From: Paractinoplanes bogorensis
GTDB lineage: Bacteria > Actinomycetota > Actinomycetes > Mycobacteriales > Micromonosporaceae
NCBI RefSeq assembly: GCF_018829635.1
Contig: NZ_JAHKKG010000004.1
Location: 682,001-746,000 of the forward strand
Direction of reading: 5' to 3'
DNA: 64,000 nt
A program made the position numbers and the translations under genes. The first letter of the stretch is position 1, and every line of letters starts with the position of its first letter. The notes under the pieces are model-generated. The model was not told the DNA's origin and did not search any database. It saw nothing but the letters and a program-made list of their open reading frames with translations. Shown one piece after another: positions 43,252-51,447 of this stretch.

Positions 43252-43497
43252 GTGGAGACGATGATCGAAGTAGCGCCGTGGGTGTTCATGGGCGGGTTCG
43301 TGCTCATCTTTGTCGGAATCCTGCTGGTGGGGCGGGTCAAGAGGCGGAACGGCAAGGGGGTTCGGCGCCGGAACGACGACGGCGACGGCGGCTCCTCGGG
43401 CGCGAACGACTCGACCCCGGGCGACTGGGGCGGGGAAAGGTCGTACAGCGACGGCGGCTCGTCCGACGGCGGCGGTGGGGGTGGCGGCGGCGACTGA
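43252..43497 (+). CDS. Small membrane protein with glycine-rich tail
   Basis: An 81-residue protein beginning with GTG 43252. A single helix (about 6-28, VAPWVFMGGFVLIFVGILLV) is followed by a basic stop-transfer RVKRRNGKGVRRR and a disordered tail rich in Gly, Ser and Asp ending in a run of glycines. There is no recognisable domain. Codon usage is consistent with a real gene, and the start lies 22 bp after the hydrolase stop, so the two could be co-transcribed. Confidence 0.6.
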   Translation: METMIEVAPWVFMGGFVLIFVGILLVGRVKRRNGKGVRRRNDDGDGGSSGANDSTPGDWGGERSYSDGGSSDGGGGGGGGD

Positions 43498-43899
43498 GCG
43501 GGCCGGTCGGGGGAGCGGGGCCGGTCGGGGGAGCGGGCGACGACGCCGGCATGGCGGATTCGGCGGCTCTGCGACCGCCGCACGCCGGCGCCGTCGCGGC
43601 GCGGGAAGCCGGGCGGCGTCCGGCGGGGACGACGTCGGCCGGCCGGGCCGTCGGAGCGGCCCGGATCGACCGGAATTCGAGTCCGATCGATGTCGTCAGT
43701 ATTGGTCCGCGCGCGGAGTCGTGTCAACAACTTCCGGAAGGCCGCGATACTTCCTGTGCGGTGCTGAGCTGTTCGCGCGCTTTGAAACCGGCGAGCGGGC
43801 GTGCCGTCGTACGGGAAACCGGTCTTGAATTTGCCGGAAGTTTCAGACGCCGGGAGTGGGGCCCGGGCCGTCGGCGAGGGTCGATAGGATCGCGTCACC
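43498..43899. other. 402-bp non-coding interval
   Basis: I see no gene here that I would support. It holds a duplicated CGGTCGGGGGAGCGGG segment near the start (43504-43537), one exact TTCCCGTACG element on the minus strand (43808-43817), and a locally less GC-rich stretch at 43690-43760. The promoter of the MscS gene probably lies near its right end. Confidence 0.6.
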
Positions 43900-44649
43900 A
43901 TGTTCGGAGTGCCGCTGCTGGAGCAGCATGTTCGACCCGACTTCCGTAAGACGGTCGTCTACGGGCTGATCGCGCTGGCCGCGTTGATCGTGGGCAGCCA
44001 GGTCGGCAACGTCGACTCGAACGAAGTGCGGGACAAGCTGATCGCGTACGGGTGCGCGGTCGTGGTCGCCGTGGGCGGGATTCTCGCCAGTCGCACGGCG
44101 GCGCGCGAGGTGCACCGGATCACGCAGGCGCGCGCGGGGGAGTCCGCCGCGACCCCGCTGCGGCTGGTCGTGCAGCTCGGCGGCTACCTGATCGCGCTGT
44201 TCGCGGTGACCGACCTGCTTGGCATCGGGCTGCAGCACCTGCTGGTCGGCGGCGCTGTCACCGGTGTCATCCTCGGTCTGGCCGCGCAGCCGGTGCTGAG
44301 CAACCTGTTCGCCGGGTTCGTGCTGCTGTTCGCCCGGCCCTACATTCCGGGTCAGCAGGTGCGCGTGCTGTCCGGCGCGATCGGCGGGCCGCACTACGGC
44401 ACGATCATCTCGGCCGGGCTGCTCTACACGGTGCTCGACACCGACGAGGGTCCGCTCAACATCCCGAACTCGGCCCTGCTCGCCTCGGCGGTCGGCCCGT
44501 CCGACGGCGAACCGGTCAACCTGCCGCCGGGCCCGCCGCCACCACCCGCGGCCGACGACAGCGCCACCGACCCCGGCGTCGACGCGGGCGCGCTGGCCGG
44601 CGCGGTCGCGGTCGACGAGGCGAGCCGCAAGCACGACGACGACGCCTGA
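43900..44649 (+). CDS. Small-conductance mechanosensitive channel (MscS family)
   Basis: A 249-residue membrane protein. Three or four helices occupy the first 130 residues (VVYGLIALAALIVGSQVG, then LIAYGCAVVVAVGGILA, LRLVVQLGGYLIALFAVTDLLG). The pore helix GGAVTGVILGLAAQPVLSNLFAGFVLL is the MscS TM3 signature (glycine/alanine-rich, ending LSNLFAG). The beta-domain follows (RPYIPGQQVRVLSG, then LNIPNSAL). It opens on membrane tension to release solutes. The C-terminal 60 residues are proline- and acid-rich and unstructured. Gene order after it suggests no shared operon. Confidence 0.9.
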   Translation: MFGVPLLEQHVRPDFRKTVVYGLIALAALIVGSQVGNVDSNEVRDKLIAYGCAVVVAVGGILASRTAAREVHRITQARAGESAATPLRLVVQLGGYLIALFAVTDLLGIGLQHLLVGGAVTGVILGLAAQPVLSNLFAGFVLLFARPYIPGQQVRVLSGAIGGPHYGTIISAGLLYTVLDTDEGPLNIPNSALLASAVGPSDGEPVNLPPGPPPPPAADDSATDPGVDAGALAGAVAVDEASRKHDDDA

Positions 44650-44679
44650 CCGCTGGCACGCCTCATGCATGCTTGATCC

Positions 44680-45057
44680 GTGCGACTCATCCTCAACATC
44701 CTCTGGTTCATTTTCGGCAGCGGCTTCCTGCTCGCGATCGGATACGGGGTGGCCGCCCTCATCTGCTTCGTCCTGATCGTGACGATCCCGTTCGGCATCG
44801 CGTCGCTGCGGCTGGCCGTGTACTCGTTGTGGCCCTTCGGCCGTACGGTCGTCAGCCGGCCCGGCGCGGGCGTGGCGTCCGGCCTCGGCAACATCATCTG
44901 GGTCGTCGTGGCGGGCTGGTGGTTGGCCCTGACCCACATCGTGGCCGGGGTCGCCCAATGCGTGACGATCATCGGCATCCCGTTCGGCATCGCCAACTTC
45001 AAGCTGGTGCCGGTGGCGTTCTGGCCGCTCGGGCGGGACATCGTCGAGCTCGACTAG
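44680..45057 (+). CDS. YccF-domain membrane protein
   Basis: A 125-residue four-helix membrane protein with two copies of the YccF repeat, each ending in a loop with PFGIA (TIPFGIASLRLA and GIPFGIANFKLVPVAFWPLG). It opens LILNILWFIFGSGF, as in the family. YccF proteins are widespread inner-membrane proteins with no agreed role. It starts at GTG 44680, 30 bp after the MscS stop, so a common transcript is plausible. It is followed by a strong terminator at 45067. Confidence 0.92.
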   Translation: MRLILNILWFIFGSGFLLAIGYGVAALICFVLIVTIPFGIASLRLAVYSLWPFGRTVVSRPGAGVASGLGNIIWVVVAGWWLALTHIVAGVAQCVTIIGIPFGIANFKLVPVAFWPLGRDIVELD

Positions 45058-45066
45058 CTGTTCTTC

Positions 45067-45097
45067 GGCAGGCGGCCGGTTCGTCCGGCTGCCTGCC
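45067..45097. terminator. Strong hairpin after the YccF gene
   Basis: A 13-base stem (12 of 13 paired) with a five-base loop TTCGT: GGCAGGCGGCCGG (45067-45079) with CCGGCTGCCTGCC (45085-45097). It starts ten bases after the stop codon and clearly separates the MscS/YccF pair from the following gene. No T-run follows. Confidence 0.75.
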
Positions 45098-45145
45098 GCC
45101 ACGGGTACACCGATGAGTTCTGTCGCGTCGCCTGGTCCTAGGGGC

Positions 45146-45679
45146 ATGCGCAATGTGGTGCTCTACAGCCTGATGTCCCTCGACGGGGTCGGGGAAAGCC
45201 CGGACAAGTTCGTCTTCGAGTTCGACGACGTGATGCTGGCCAACCTGGCCACGGTCATCGGCCGGCAGGACGCGGTCGTGCTCGGCCGCACCATGTACGA
45301 CGAATGGTCGACCTACTGGCCGACGGGCGACGACCAGCCGTTCGCCGATTTCATCAACAGCGTTTCCAAGTACGTGTTCACGTCCACGCCCCTGACCACA
45401 CCGTGGGCTTCGTCGACCGCTTTCGGGTCGCTCGACTTCGTGCGGGAACTGAAGTCACAGCCGGGCGGCGACATCGGGGTGCACGGCAGCCTCCGCTTGT
45501 CGCAGGCGCTGCTGGCGGCGGGCCTGATCGACCGGATCAGCCTGGTCGTCTACCCGGCCGTGGCCGGCGGTGGTCGCAAACTGTTCGACGCGGACAAGGA
45601 ACTGCACAAGTTGCGGTTGCTCTCGTCCCGGTCGACGCCGTCCGGCGGGCTGTTGCTCGACTACGAGGTGCTGAACTGA
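45146..45679 (+). CDS. Dihydrofolate reductase family protein (RibD C-terminal type)
   Basis: A 177-residue reductase-fold protein beginning RNVVLYSLMSLDGVGE, the standard start of the YyaP/YwjB-like group related to RibD reductases. It continues with VVLGRTMYDEWSTYWP, FTSTPLTTPW, GGDIGVHGSLRLSQALLAAGLIDR and VYPAVAGGGRKLF. It probably binds NADP and a small substrate; the reaction is unknown. ATG 45146 fits the family start better than ATG 45113, which adds eleven residues without homology. Confidence 0.88.
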   Translation: MRNVVLYSLMSLDGVGESPDKFVFEFDDVMLANLATVIGRQDAVVLGRTMYDEWSTYWPTGDDQPFADFINSVSKYVFTSTPLTTPWASSTAFGSLDFVRELKSQPGGDIGVHGSLRLSQALLAAGLIDRISLVVYPAVAGGGRKLFDADKELHKLRLLSSRSTPSGGLLLDYEVLN

Positions 45680-45704
45680 CCGCGGCGCGCGGGATAGTGA
45701 GCGA

Positions 45705-45902
45705 ATGAACATGTACGTCGTCCTGGAGGAGACCAGCGACGGTGCCTGGCGGTTCGTGGGCGAGGTGGCCCGCCGGCCCGGGCTTCCCGCCCGGCGGGGT
45801 CGTGCGCAGGCGGTGCACGATCTGCTGGGCGCGGCGCCGGCCGAGGGGCGGCGGTACGCGGTGATCCCCCGGAGCGAGTGGCGGGTCGGCCTCGACTGGT
45901 GA
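45705..45902 (+). CDS. Small hypothetical protein
   Basis: A 65-residue soluble protein opening MNMYVVLEETSDGAWRFVGEVARRPG and ending YAVIPRSEWRVGLDW. It is rich in charged and aromatic residues with no membrane helix, and resembles small DUF-type proteins of actinomycetes. It begins 25 bp after the preceding stop, so it may share its transcript. No function can be stated. Confidence 0.6.
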   Translation: MNMYVVLEETSDGAWRFVGEVARRPGLPARRGRAQAVHDLLGAAPAEGRRYAVIPRSEWRVGLDW

Positions 45903-45923
45903 GCGTCCGCTTGGCGTGGCTTG

Positions 45924-47090
45924 TCAGCGGGATGGGGACTGGGTGTGGCCGGGGGCGATCGACGCTTGGACGACCAGGGCGGCGGCGCCGATCGCGGCGG
46001 CGTCGCGGGGCTGGGCCGACAGCTCGACGGTGACCTCGTGCCGGTGGCGCGCGTGCGCGGTTTCGGACAGGTGCGCGCGCAACCGGCGCGCATAGATCGA
46101 CCCCGCCACGGCCATACCTGGGCCGGTGAGCACAAGGCGGCCCAGGTCGAGCAGGTTCACCATCGAGGTCACGGCCACCGCGAGATATCCGGCGGCCGCG
46201 TCGACCAGGGCGAACGCCTCAGGATCGCCGTTCACGGCCGCTCGCGCCACGGCGTCGTACGCGCTGAACAAGGGGTCGTCGAGGCGCAGGCGGGCGGCCA
46301 GACCGGGATGGGCGCGCGCGGCCTCGACCGTGGCGGCGATGGACGCGTACCGCTCGACGCAACCGCGGTTGCCGCAGGGGCAGGGCCGTCCGTCGTACGC
46401 GATCGACAGGTGACCCAGCTCGCCCGCGTCGAAGCTGGCGCCGCGGAACAGCGCGCCCGAGAAGACCAGGCCGGCGCCGATGCCCGTGGACAGATAGACG
46501 CTGCCGAACGACTGGTCGCGCGAGACCCGCCTGGTCCAGAACTCGCCCAGCGCCGCGGCGGCGCCGTCGTTCTCGACCAGCACGGGGATGCCGAGGCGCT
46601 CGGCCAGCACCACGCCCCGGTCGGCCGGGACGCGGGCGGCCGGGGCGACGATCGCCAGGCCCTCGATGCGGTCGCGGGGCAGGTCGAGCCCGGCCGTGAA
46701 ATCCTCGAACCGCGCCCGCAGCACGTCCTCCAACCCGGCGTGCCGCAGGTCGTCGCCCAGCGGGACGACCTCGCGGCCGACCACGCCGCCGGTCAGGTCG
46801 ATCGCCACGCATGTCACGGTCTCGGGTCCCAGCTGGAACCCGATCCCGAACCGGTTGGCCGGGTTGATCGCCAGCAGCTTGCGCGGGGCGCCGCGCACCG
46901 AGTCGGCCGAGCCGGTCTCGTGGATGACCCCGTCGGTGATCAGGTCGCGCACGATGCCCGAGATCGACGGCTGGGTCAGGCCGGTGACCTCGGCCAGCTC
47001 GACCCGGCTGATCGCGGTGGCCGACCGGACCACGTCCACGACGAGGGCACGGCTGCCGGGCCCGGCCGCGGGCGCTTCTCGACGTGCCAT
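45924..47090 (-). CDS. ROK family transcriptional regulator
   Basis: A 388-residue ROK protein with an N-terminal winged HTH (about 10-70: ISRVELAEVTGLTQPSISGIVRDLITDGVI) and a kinase-fold sugar domain. The ROK zinc motif is visible as CPCGNRGCVERYAS (about 255), and GIGAGLVFSGALFRGASFDAGELGH precedes it. The ATP-site segment at about 85-100 (GIGFQLGPETVTCVAIDLTG) lacks the strict DxGxTK, so it is likely a sugar-binding repressor and not a kinase. It is divergent, with a 46-bp gap, from the LacI-like gene; together they flank the mannan locus and probably control it. Confidence 0.94.
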   Translation of the reverse strand: MARREAPAAGPGSRALVVDVVRSATAISRVELAEVTGLTQPSISGIVRDLITDGVIHETGSADSVRGAPRKLLAINPANRFGIGFQLGPETVTCVAIDLTGGVVGREVVPLGDDLRHAGLEDVLRARFEDFTAGLDLPRDRIEGLAIVAPAARVPADRGVVLAERLGIPVLVENDGAAAALGEFWTRRVSRDQSFGSVYLSTGIGAGLVFSGALFRGASFDAGELGHLSIAYDGRPCPCGNRGCVERYASIAATVEAARAHPGLAARLRLDDPLFSAYDAVARAAVNGDPEAFALVDAAAGYLAVAVTSMVNLLDLGRLVLTGPGMAVAGSIYARRLRAHLSETAHARHRHEVTVELSAQPRDAAAIGAAALVVQASIAPGHTQSPSR

Positions 47091-47136
47091 GCGGTGCAGT
47101 CCTTGTCTCGTGTGGTTCAGGCGTTACCGTACCCGG

Positions 47137-47964
47137 GTGACACAGCGTCAGCGGCGGGTCGGTCTCGTTCTCGCGCGGGCCTCCCGGGTGCTGGGCGAGG
47201 AACCGTACTATCACGAGTTTCTCGAGGGGCTCGAGCGTGTGCTCACCCCGGCCGGTGTGTCGGTGCTCGTGCAGGTGGTCACCGACCGCGAGGCCGAGGC
47301 CGCGGTCTACGAACGCTGGGCCGCCGAGGGCCGGGTCGACGGTGTCGTGCTCGTCGATCTCGCGCCGGACGACACCCGGGTCGAGCTGGTCGGCCGGCTC
47401 GGTCTGCCCGCGGTCGTGCTGGGCGCGCCGTCGACCGCGTCCGGGCTCCCGACGGTGTGGACCGACGACGCCGGATTCGCGCAGGAAGCTGTTCGTTTCC
47501 TGGCCGACCGCGGGCACGAGACGATCGGGCATGTGAGCGGTCCGCTCACTTTCGCCCATACCCAGCTGCGGCAGGCGGGGGCCGAGACCGAGGCTTCCGT
47601 ACGCGGTGTGGCCCTGCTCCGAGCCGAGGGCGATTACTCGTACGAGTCGGGGCGCGCCGCCGCGGCCACGCTCCTGCCGCAGGGGCCGACCGCCATCATG
47701 TGCGACAACGACCTGATGGCGCTGGCCGTGCTCGACGAGTTGCGCGATCGTGGCCTGTCCGTGCCGGGCGACGTGTCGGTGGTGGCCTGGGACGACTCGG
47801 CGCTGTGTCAGCTCGCGACGCCGCCGCTGTCCGCGATGAGCCACGACGTGGGCCGGATCGGCGAGCTGGCCGGCGGAGCACTGCTCGACGCGATGGCCGG
47901 CAAGCCGCCCGCGGTGTACGAGGCGCCGGCCGCTCACTTGGTCGCCCGCGCGACAACCAACTGA
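47137..47964 (+). CDS. LacI-type sugar-binding domain protein without an HTH
   Basis: A 275-residue protein that corresponds to the ligand domain of LacI/GalR regulators. It starts at GTG 47137 with RRVGLVLARASRVLGEEPYYHEFLEGLE, the usual first strand of the periplasmic-binding fold, and contains GPTAIMCDNDLMALAVLDELRDRGLSVPGDVSVVAWDD, the family hallmark. The 55-60 residue DNA-binding headpiece is absent, and the in-frame upstream sequence holds none. It could sense sugar without binding DNA, or act through the ROK protein. No signal peptide is present, so it is not an ABC binding protein. Confidence 0.85.
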   Translation: MTQRQRRVGLVLARASRVLGEEPYYHEFLEGLERVLTPAGVSVLVQVVTDREAEAAVYERWAAEGRVDGVVLVDLAPDDTRVELVGRLGLPAVVLGAPSTASGLPTVWTDDAGFAQEAVRFLADRGHETIGHVSGPLTFAHTQLRQAGAETEASVRGVALLRAEGDYSYESGRAAAATLLPQGPTAIMCDNDLMALAVLDELRDRGLSVPGDVSVVAWDDSALCQLATPPLSAMSHDVGRIGELAGGALLDAMAGKPPAVYEAPAAHLVARATTN

Positions 47965-48083
47965 TCGGTCGTGCGCGCCGCAAGGAGCTGGCCGGTCGTG
48001 CGCGTCGCGAGGAGCTGACTGCGCTTCCGCGCCGCGACGAGCTGACTGGGCTTCCGCGCCGCGCGACGAGCTGGCCGGTCGCT
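47965..48083. repeat. Intergenic 27-bp imperfect tandem repeats
   Basis: Four to five degenerate units with the pattern GAGCTGRCYG-N2-CTTCCGCGCCGCGAC (first units read GGTCGTGCGCGTCGC). They run directly from the stop of the LacI-like gene towards the operators. One unit is 29 bp long, so the copies have drifted. No coding potential fits. Confidence 0.7.
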
Positions 48084-48102
48084 CTTTCCGCTCCTTCGGG
48101 AT

Positions 48103-48139
48103 GTGAGTGCTCACTTACGACTTGAGAGTGAGTACTCAC
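48103..48139. promoter_or_regulatory. Double palindromic operator upstream of the mannan ABC operon
   Basis: GTGAGTGCTCAC (48103-48114, one centre mismatch) and the perfect palindrome GTGAGTACTCAC (48128-48139) are 25 bp apart centre to centre. Their flanks are also complementary (GAT...ATC), so the whole 43 bp is one larger inverted repeat. Dimeric repressors of the LacI class bind such sites. It is about 165 bp before the solute-binding protein gene. Confidence 0.8.
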
Positions 48140-48188
48140 ATCGCCGGCTGACCGGGGATGGGGGTGCTGACTCTGGTCCTCGGCCACA

Positions 48189-48214
48189 CTTAAATTATTA
48201 ATCTAAGGTTGACA
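48189..48214 (+). promoter_or_regulatory. AT-rich dyad and -35 box of the mannan operon
   Basis: A 19-bp, 16-of-19 symmetric AT-rich dyad runs from CTTAAATTA to TTAATCTAAG (48189-48207) and abuts TTGACA (48209-48214). AT-rich dyads are typical ROK-family sites. A weak CATGCT -10 is 18 bp downstream. The two different dyad types here (with 48103-48139) suggest two regulators act on this promoter. Confidence 0.55.
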
Positions 48215-48304
48215 GGGTCGCAACGGGGATCGCATGCTTTGCCCTCAACGGGCCGGGGCGGCATTTGCTGACCTCGATGCGAACTCGAGTGGACGGGCAT
48301 CGGC

Positions 48305-49609
48305 ATGATCGATAGAAGAGGCTTCCTGGGGCTGGGCATGGTGACCACGCTCGCCCTTCTGGCCGGGTGCACCGGCGGCGCGGGCGGGGACTCGGAGGGC
48401 GACTCCGGCGGGTCGGTCACCGGCGAGATCACGGTGCTCACCAACCGCACCGACCTGGCCGAGAGCGCGCTCCCGGCGTACGGGAAGAAATTTGAAGCGA
48501 AGTTTCCCGGCACGAAGGTGAGCTTCGAGGCGGTCACGAACTATGAGGGTGACGTCACGACGCAGCTCAGCTCGGGCGACTACGGCGACGTGCTGCTGAT
48601 TCCGAACACCGTCGCGGTCGATCAGCTGGGGCAGTTCTTCGAGCCGCTCGGCGCGGTCGGCGAGCTCAAGGCGAAGTACCGGTTCGTCGACGAGAAGGCG
48701 TTCGACGGGCAGGTCTACGGACTGTCGCTCGGCGGTGTCGCCAACGGGCTGGTCGTGAACAAGCGGATCTGGCAGCAGGCCGGCATCACCGCGCCGCCGA
48801 AGACCACGGACGAGTTCCTGGCCGGGCTGGCCGCCGTGAAGAAGACCGGCGCGGTGCCGTTCTACACGAACTACAAGGACGGCTGGCCGCTCAGTTTCTT
48901 CAACAGCCAGCGCGCGATCGTGGGCGATCCGAGCATCAACGACAAGTTCCCGGCCGATCCGGCGCCGTGGCAACCGGGCAAAATCATGTCCGTCACGGAC
49001 GGTCTGCTGTTCGACATCGTGCACCGCGGGTTGAGCGAGAAGGACCCGCTCACCACGAACTGGGAAGGCTCCAAGCCGATGATCGCCACCGGCAAGGTGG
49101 CCACCATGCTGCTCGGTTCGTGGGCCGTGCCGCAGATGAAGGACGCGGCCAAGGCGGCCGGCGCCAACCCGGACGACATCGCGTTCTGGCCGTTCCCCTA
49201 CCAGACCGGCGGCAAGTTCCATGCGCGCATCGAGGGCGACTACAAAGCCGCAGTTTCGCGCAGTTCGGACAACAAAGCGACGGCGCGCGCATGGCTTGAC
49301 TGGTTCGTGAACGAGTCCGGCTTCGCGAACGATCAGGAGGCGATCCCGCCCGCGCTCGGCCAGCCGTTGCCCGCATCGCTCAAAGCGTTCCAGGACACCG
49401 GGGTCGAGCTCGTCGAACTGCCCGCCGCGACCACCAACGCGGGCAAGGAGGACGAGATCATCAAGGAGTCCGAGATCGACCTCACCGGCAATATCTACCG
49501 CCAGAAACTGGTCGACATCGCGCGCGGGGCGGCCAAGGGGGACAAGGAGTCGTACTTCGCCTCGCTCAACAAGCGGTGGGGCGAGGCCCAGGCCCGGGTC
49601 ATGCGATGA
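48305..49609 (+). CDS. ABC sugar-binding lipoprotein
   Basis: A 434-residue substrate-binding protein (family 1). The signal RRGFLGLGMVTTLALLAGC ends in a lipobox LAGC with Cys22, so it is lipid-anchored. GDVLLIPNTVAVDQL, YGLSLGGVANGLVVNKRIW and ATGKVATMLLGSWAVPQMKD are typical of oligosaccharide-binding proteins. It delivers a manno-oligosaccharide to the two permeases below. It is the first gene of the operon, 91 bp from the -35 box, and overlaps the next gene by four bases (ATGA). Confidence 0.95.
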   Translation: MIDRRGFLGLGMVTTLALLAGCTGGAGGDSEGDSGGSVTGEITVLTNRTDLAESALPAYGKKFEAKFPGTKVSFEAVTNYEGDVTTQLSSGDYGDVLLIPNTVAVDQLGQFFEPLGAVGELKAKYRFVDEKAFDGQVYGLSLGGVANGLVVNKRIWQQAGITAPPKTTDEFLAGLAAVKKTGAVPFYTNYKDGWPLSFFNSQRAIVGDPSINDKFPADPAPWQPGKIMSVTDGLLFDIVHRGLSEKDPLTTNWEGSKPMIATGKVATMLLGSWAVPQMKDAAKAAGANPDDIAFWPFPYQTGGKFHARIEGDYKAAVSRSSDNKATARAWLDWFVNESGFANDQEAIPPALGQPLPASLKAFQDTGVELVELPAATTNAGKEDEIIKESEIDLTGNIYRQKLVDIARGAAKGDKESYFASLNKRWGEAQARVMR

Positions 49610-50529
49610 CCGTGCTGCTCGAGCGGCCGCCGTCGCCGGCCAAACCGGTGCCCGCGCCGCGCCGGCGCCGCCGGATCCCCGCCCACTGGTGGTACCTGGC
49701 CCCGGCCCTCGCGCTGCTCATCACGTTCACCTATGTGCCGGTCGGGAACATGGTCTGGTACAGCTTCCACAAATGGGACGGCCTGGACGTCACCATGGAC
49801 CCGGTCGGCTGGGACAACTACGTCCGGGTGTTCACCGACGAGCGCTACTGGCGCGTTTTCCTGGTCAGCCTCTACTACTTCGTGGCGTCGTTCGCGCAGA
49901 TCGCGATCGCCCTGTATTTCGCGGTCGTCCTGTCGTTCAGCACCAGGTTCCGCAATCTGTTCAAGGGCATCCTGTTCTTCCCCTATCTGCTCAACGGCGT
50001 CGCCGTCGGGTTCGTCTTCCTCTACCTGTTCCAGCCGGGCGGCACGCTCGACACGGTTCTCGGCCATCTGGGACTCGGCGACCACACGCGACTGTGGCTC
50101 GGCGATCCCGACGTCGCCAATCTGTCGCTGGCCGGCACATCGGTGTGGCGATTCACCGGGCTGAGTTTCGTGCTCTTCCTGGGTGCCATTCAATCGATTC
50201 CGGGCGAGATCTACGAGGCGGCCGATCTGGACGGCGCCAACCGGTGGCATCAGTTCCGCTACATCATCGCGCCCGGTATCCGCCGGATCATCAGCCTGAG
50301 CTTCATCCTGGCCATCTCGGGCAGCCTGGCCGTCTTCGAGATCCCGTTCATCATGACCGGCGGCGCGAACGGGACCCGGACGTTCGTCATCCAGGCCTAC
50401 GAGACGGCATTCCAGTTCCGGCAGATCGGGCTCGCCTCGGCCATGGCCGTCGTCCTGCTGCTTCTGGTCCTGCTGGTCACGTGGGTGCAGCGCCGCCTTC
50501 TGCCCGACGACGAGGTGAGCTTGTCATGA
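49606..50529 (+). CDS. ABC sugar transporter permease (MalF type)
   Basis: A 307-residue permease with six helices, opening HWWYLAPALALLITFTYVPVGNMVWYSF, and the EAA loop YEAADLDGANRWHQFRYIIAP (about 203-223), which docks the ATPase. Coupled by ATGA overlaps to the binding protein before it and the second permease after it. No ATP-binding subunit is encoded in the window, so it probably shares a multi-sugar ATPase of the MsiK type. Confidence 0.95.
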   Translation: MTVLLERPPSPAKPVPAPRRRRRIPAHWWYLAPALALLITFTYVPVGNMVWYSFHKWDGLDVTMDPVGWDNYVRVFTDERYWRVFLVSLYYFVASFAQIAIALYFAVVLSFSTRFRNLFKGILFFPYLLNGVAVGFVFLYLFQPGGTLDTVLGHLGLGDHTRLWLGDPDVANLSLAGTSVWRFTGLSFVLFLGAIQSIPGEIYEAADLDGANRWHQFRYIIAPGIRRIISLSFILAISGSLAVFEIPFIMTGGANGTRTFVIQAYETAFQFRQIGLASAMAVVLLLLVLLVTWVQRRLLPDDEVSLS

Positions 50530-51401
50530 GCGTTCGCACAGTCGATCCCGTCGCCCCGCGCTTCGCGCGTCGTCGCCCCCTCAGCGGTATAGCGGCATCG
50601 GGCAAATACCTATCCCTCGTCATCGCGTCGGCGGTCGTGCTCGTTCCGCTCGTGGTGGTGTTGTTCGCGGCGTTCAAGACGCACGGCGAATACAGCACGA
50701 CCGGACCGTTGACGCCGCCGCGGGACTGGCTGAACTTCGAAAATTTCGCCACCGCGTGGTCGAAGGGGCACATGCTCCGCGGCTTCTGGAACACCACCGT
50801 CATCCTGGTGATCTCGCTCGTCGGCACGGTATTCGTCGGCACCCTGGCCGCGTACGCGATCAGCCGTTTCTCGTTCGCGTTGAAACGCCTCGTGCTCGGC
50901 CTGTTCCTGGTCGCCGCGCTCGTGCCCGGAGTGACGACTCAGGTGGCGACCTATCAGATCGTCAAATCGATGGGACTGGTGAACACGCCGTGGTCGGCCG
51001 TCGTGCTCTTCCTCGGCACCGACATCGTCTCGATCTACATCTTCATCCAGTTCATGTCGTCGATTCCGCGCAGTCTCGACGAGGCCGCGGTCATCGATGG
51101 CGCCAACCGGTTCACCGTCTATCGCCGCATCATCCTGCCGCTCATGCGGCCGGCGATCGCGACCGTGGTCATCATCAAGGGGATCGCGATCTACAACGAG
51201 TTCTACATCCCGTTCCTCTATCTGCGCTCACCCGATCTGAACGTCATCTCGACCGCGCTGTTCCGGTTCAAGGGGCCCTACGGCGCGCAGTGGGAGACGA
51301 TCGCCGCCTGCACGATGATCGTCATCCTGCCCACGGTCGTGATCTTCCTGTTGTTGCAGCGCTTCATCTACAACGGCGTCACCGCCGGAGCCACCAAGTG
51401 A
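50526..51401 (+). CDS. ABC sugar transporter permease (MalG type)
   Basis: A 291-residue permease with six helices. The EAA loop reads LDEAAVIDGANRFTVYRRIILP (about 178-199) and LYLRSPDLNVISTALFRFKG is the usual late segment. It forms a heterodimer with the preceding permease. Its stop is followed by a seven-base inverted repeat GTGAGCG...CGCTCAC (51398-51424) that could weaken read-through to the beta-mannosidase gene 46 bp on, or stabilise the upstream mRNA. Confidence 0.95.
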   Translation: MSVRTVDPVAPRFARRRPLSGIAASGKYLSLVIASAVVLVPLVVVLFAAFKTHGEYSTTGPLTPPRDWLNFENFATAWSKGHMLRGFWNTTVILVISLVGTVFVGTLAAYAISRFSFALKRLVLGLFLVAALVPGVTTQVATYQIVKSMGLVNTPWSAVVLFLGTDIVSIYIFIQFMSSIPRSLDEAAVIDGANRFTVYRRIILPLMRPAIATVVIIKGIAIYNEFYIPFLYLRSPDLNVISTALFRFKGPYGAQWETIAACTMIVILPTVVIFLLLQRFIYNGVTAGATK

Positions 51402-51447
51402 GCGCCGGTGTTCGCGTCGCTCACCTTGTTCACGCGGGAGTTGTCAC

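Noticed and set aside
46588..47136. Upstream extension of the LacI-like frame
   Set aside because: Runs antisense to the ROK gene and contains no HTH, so it does not restore a DNA-binding headpiece.
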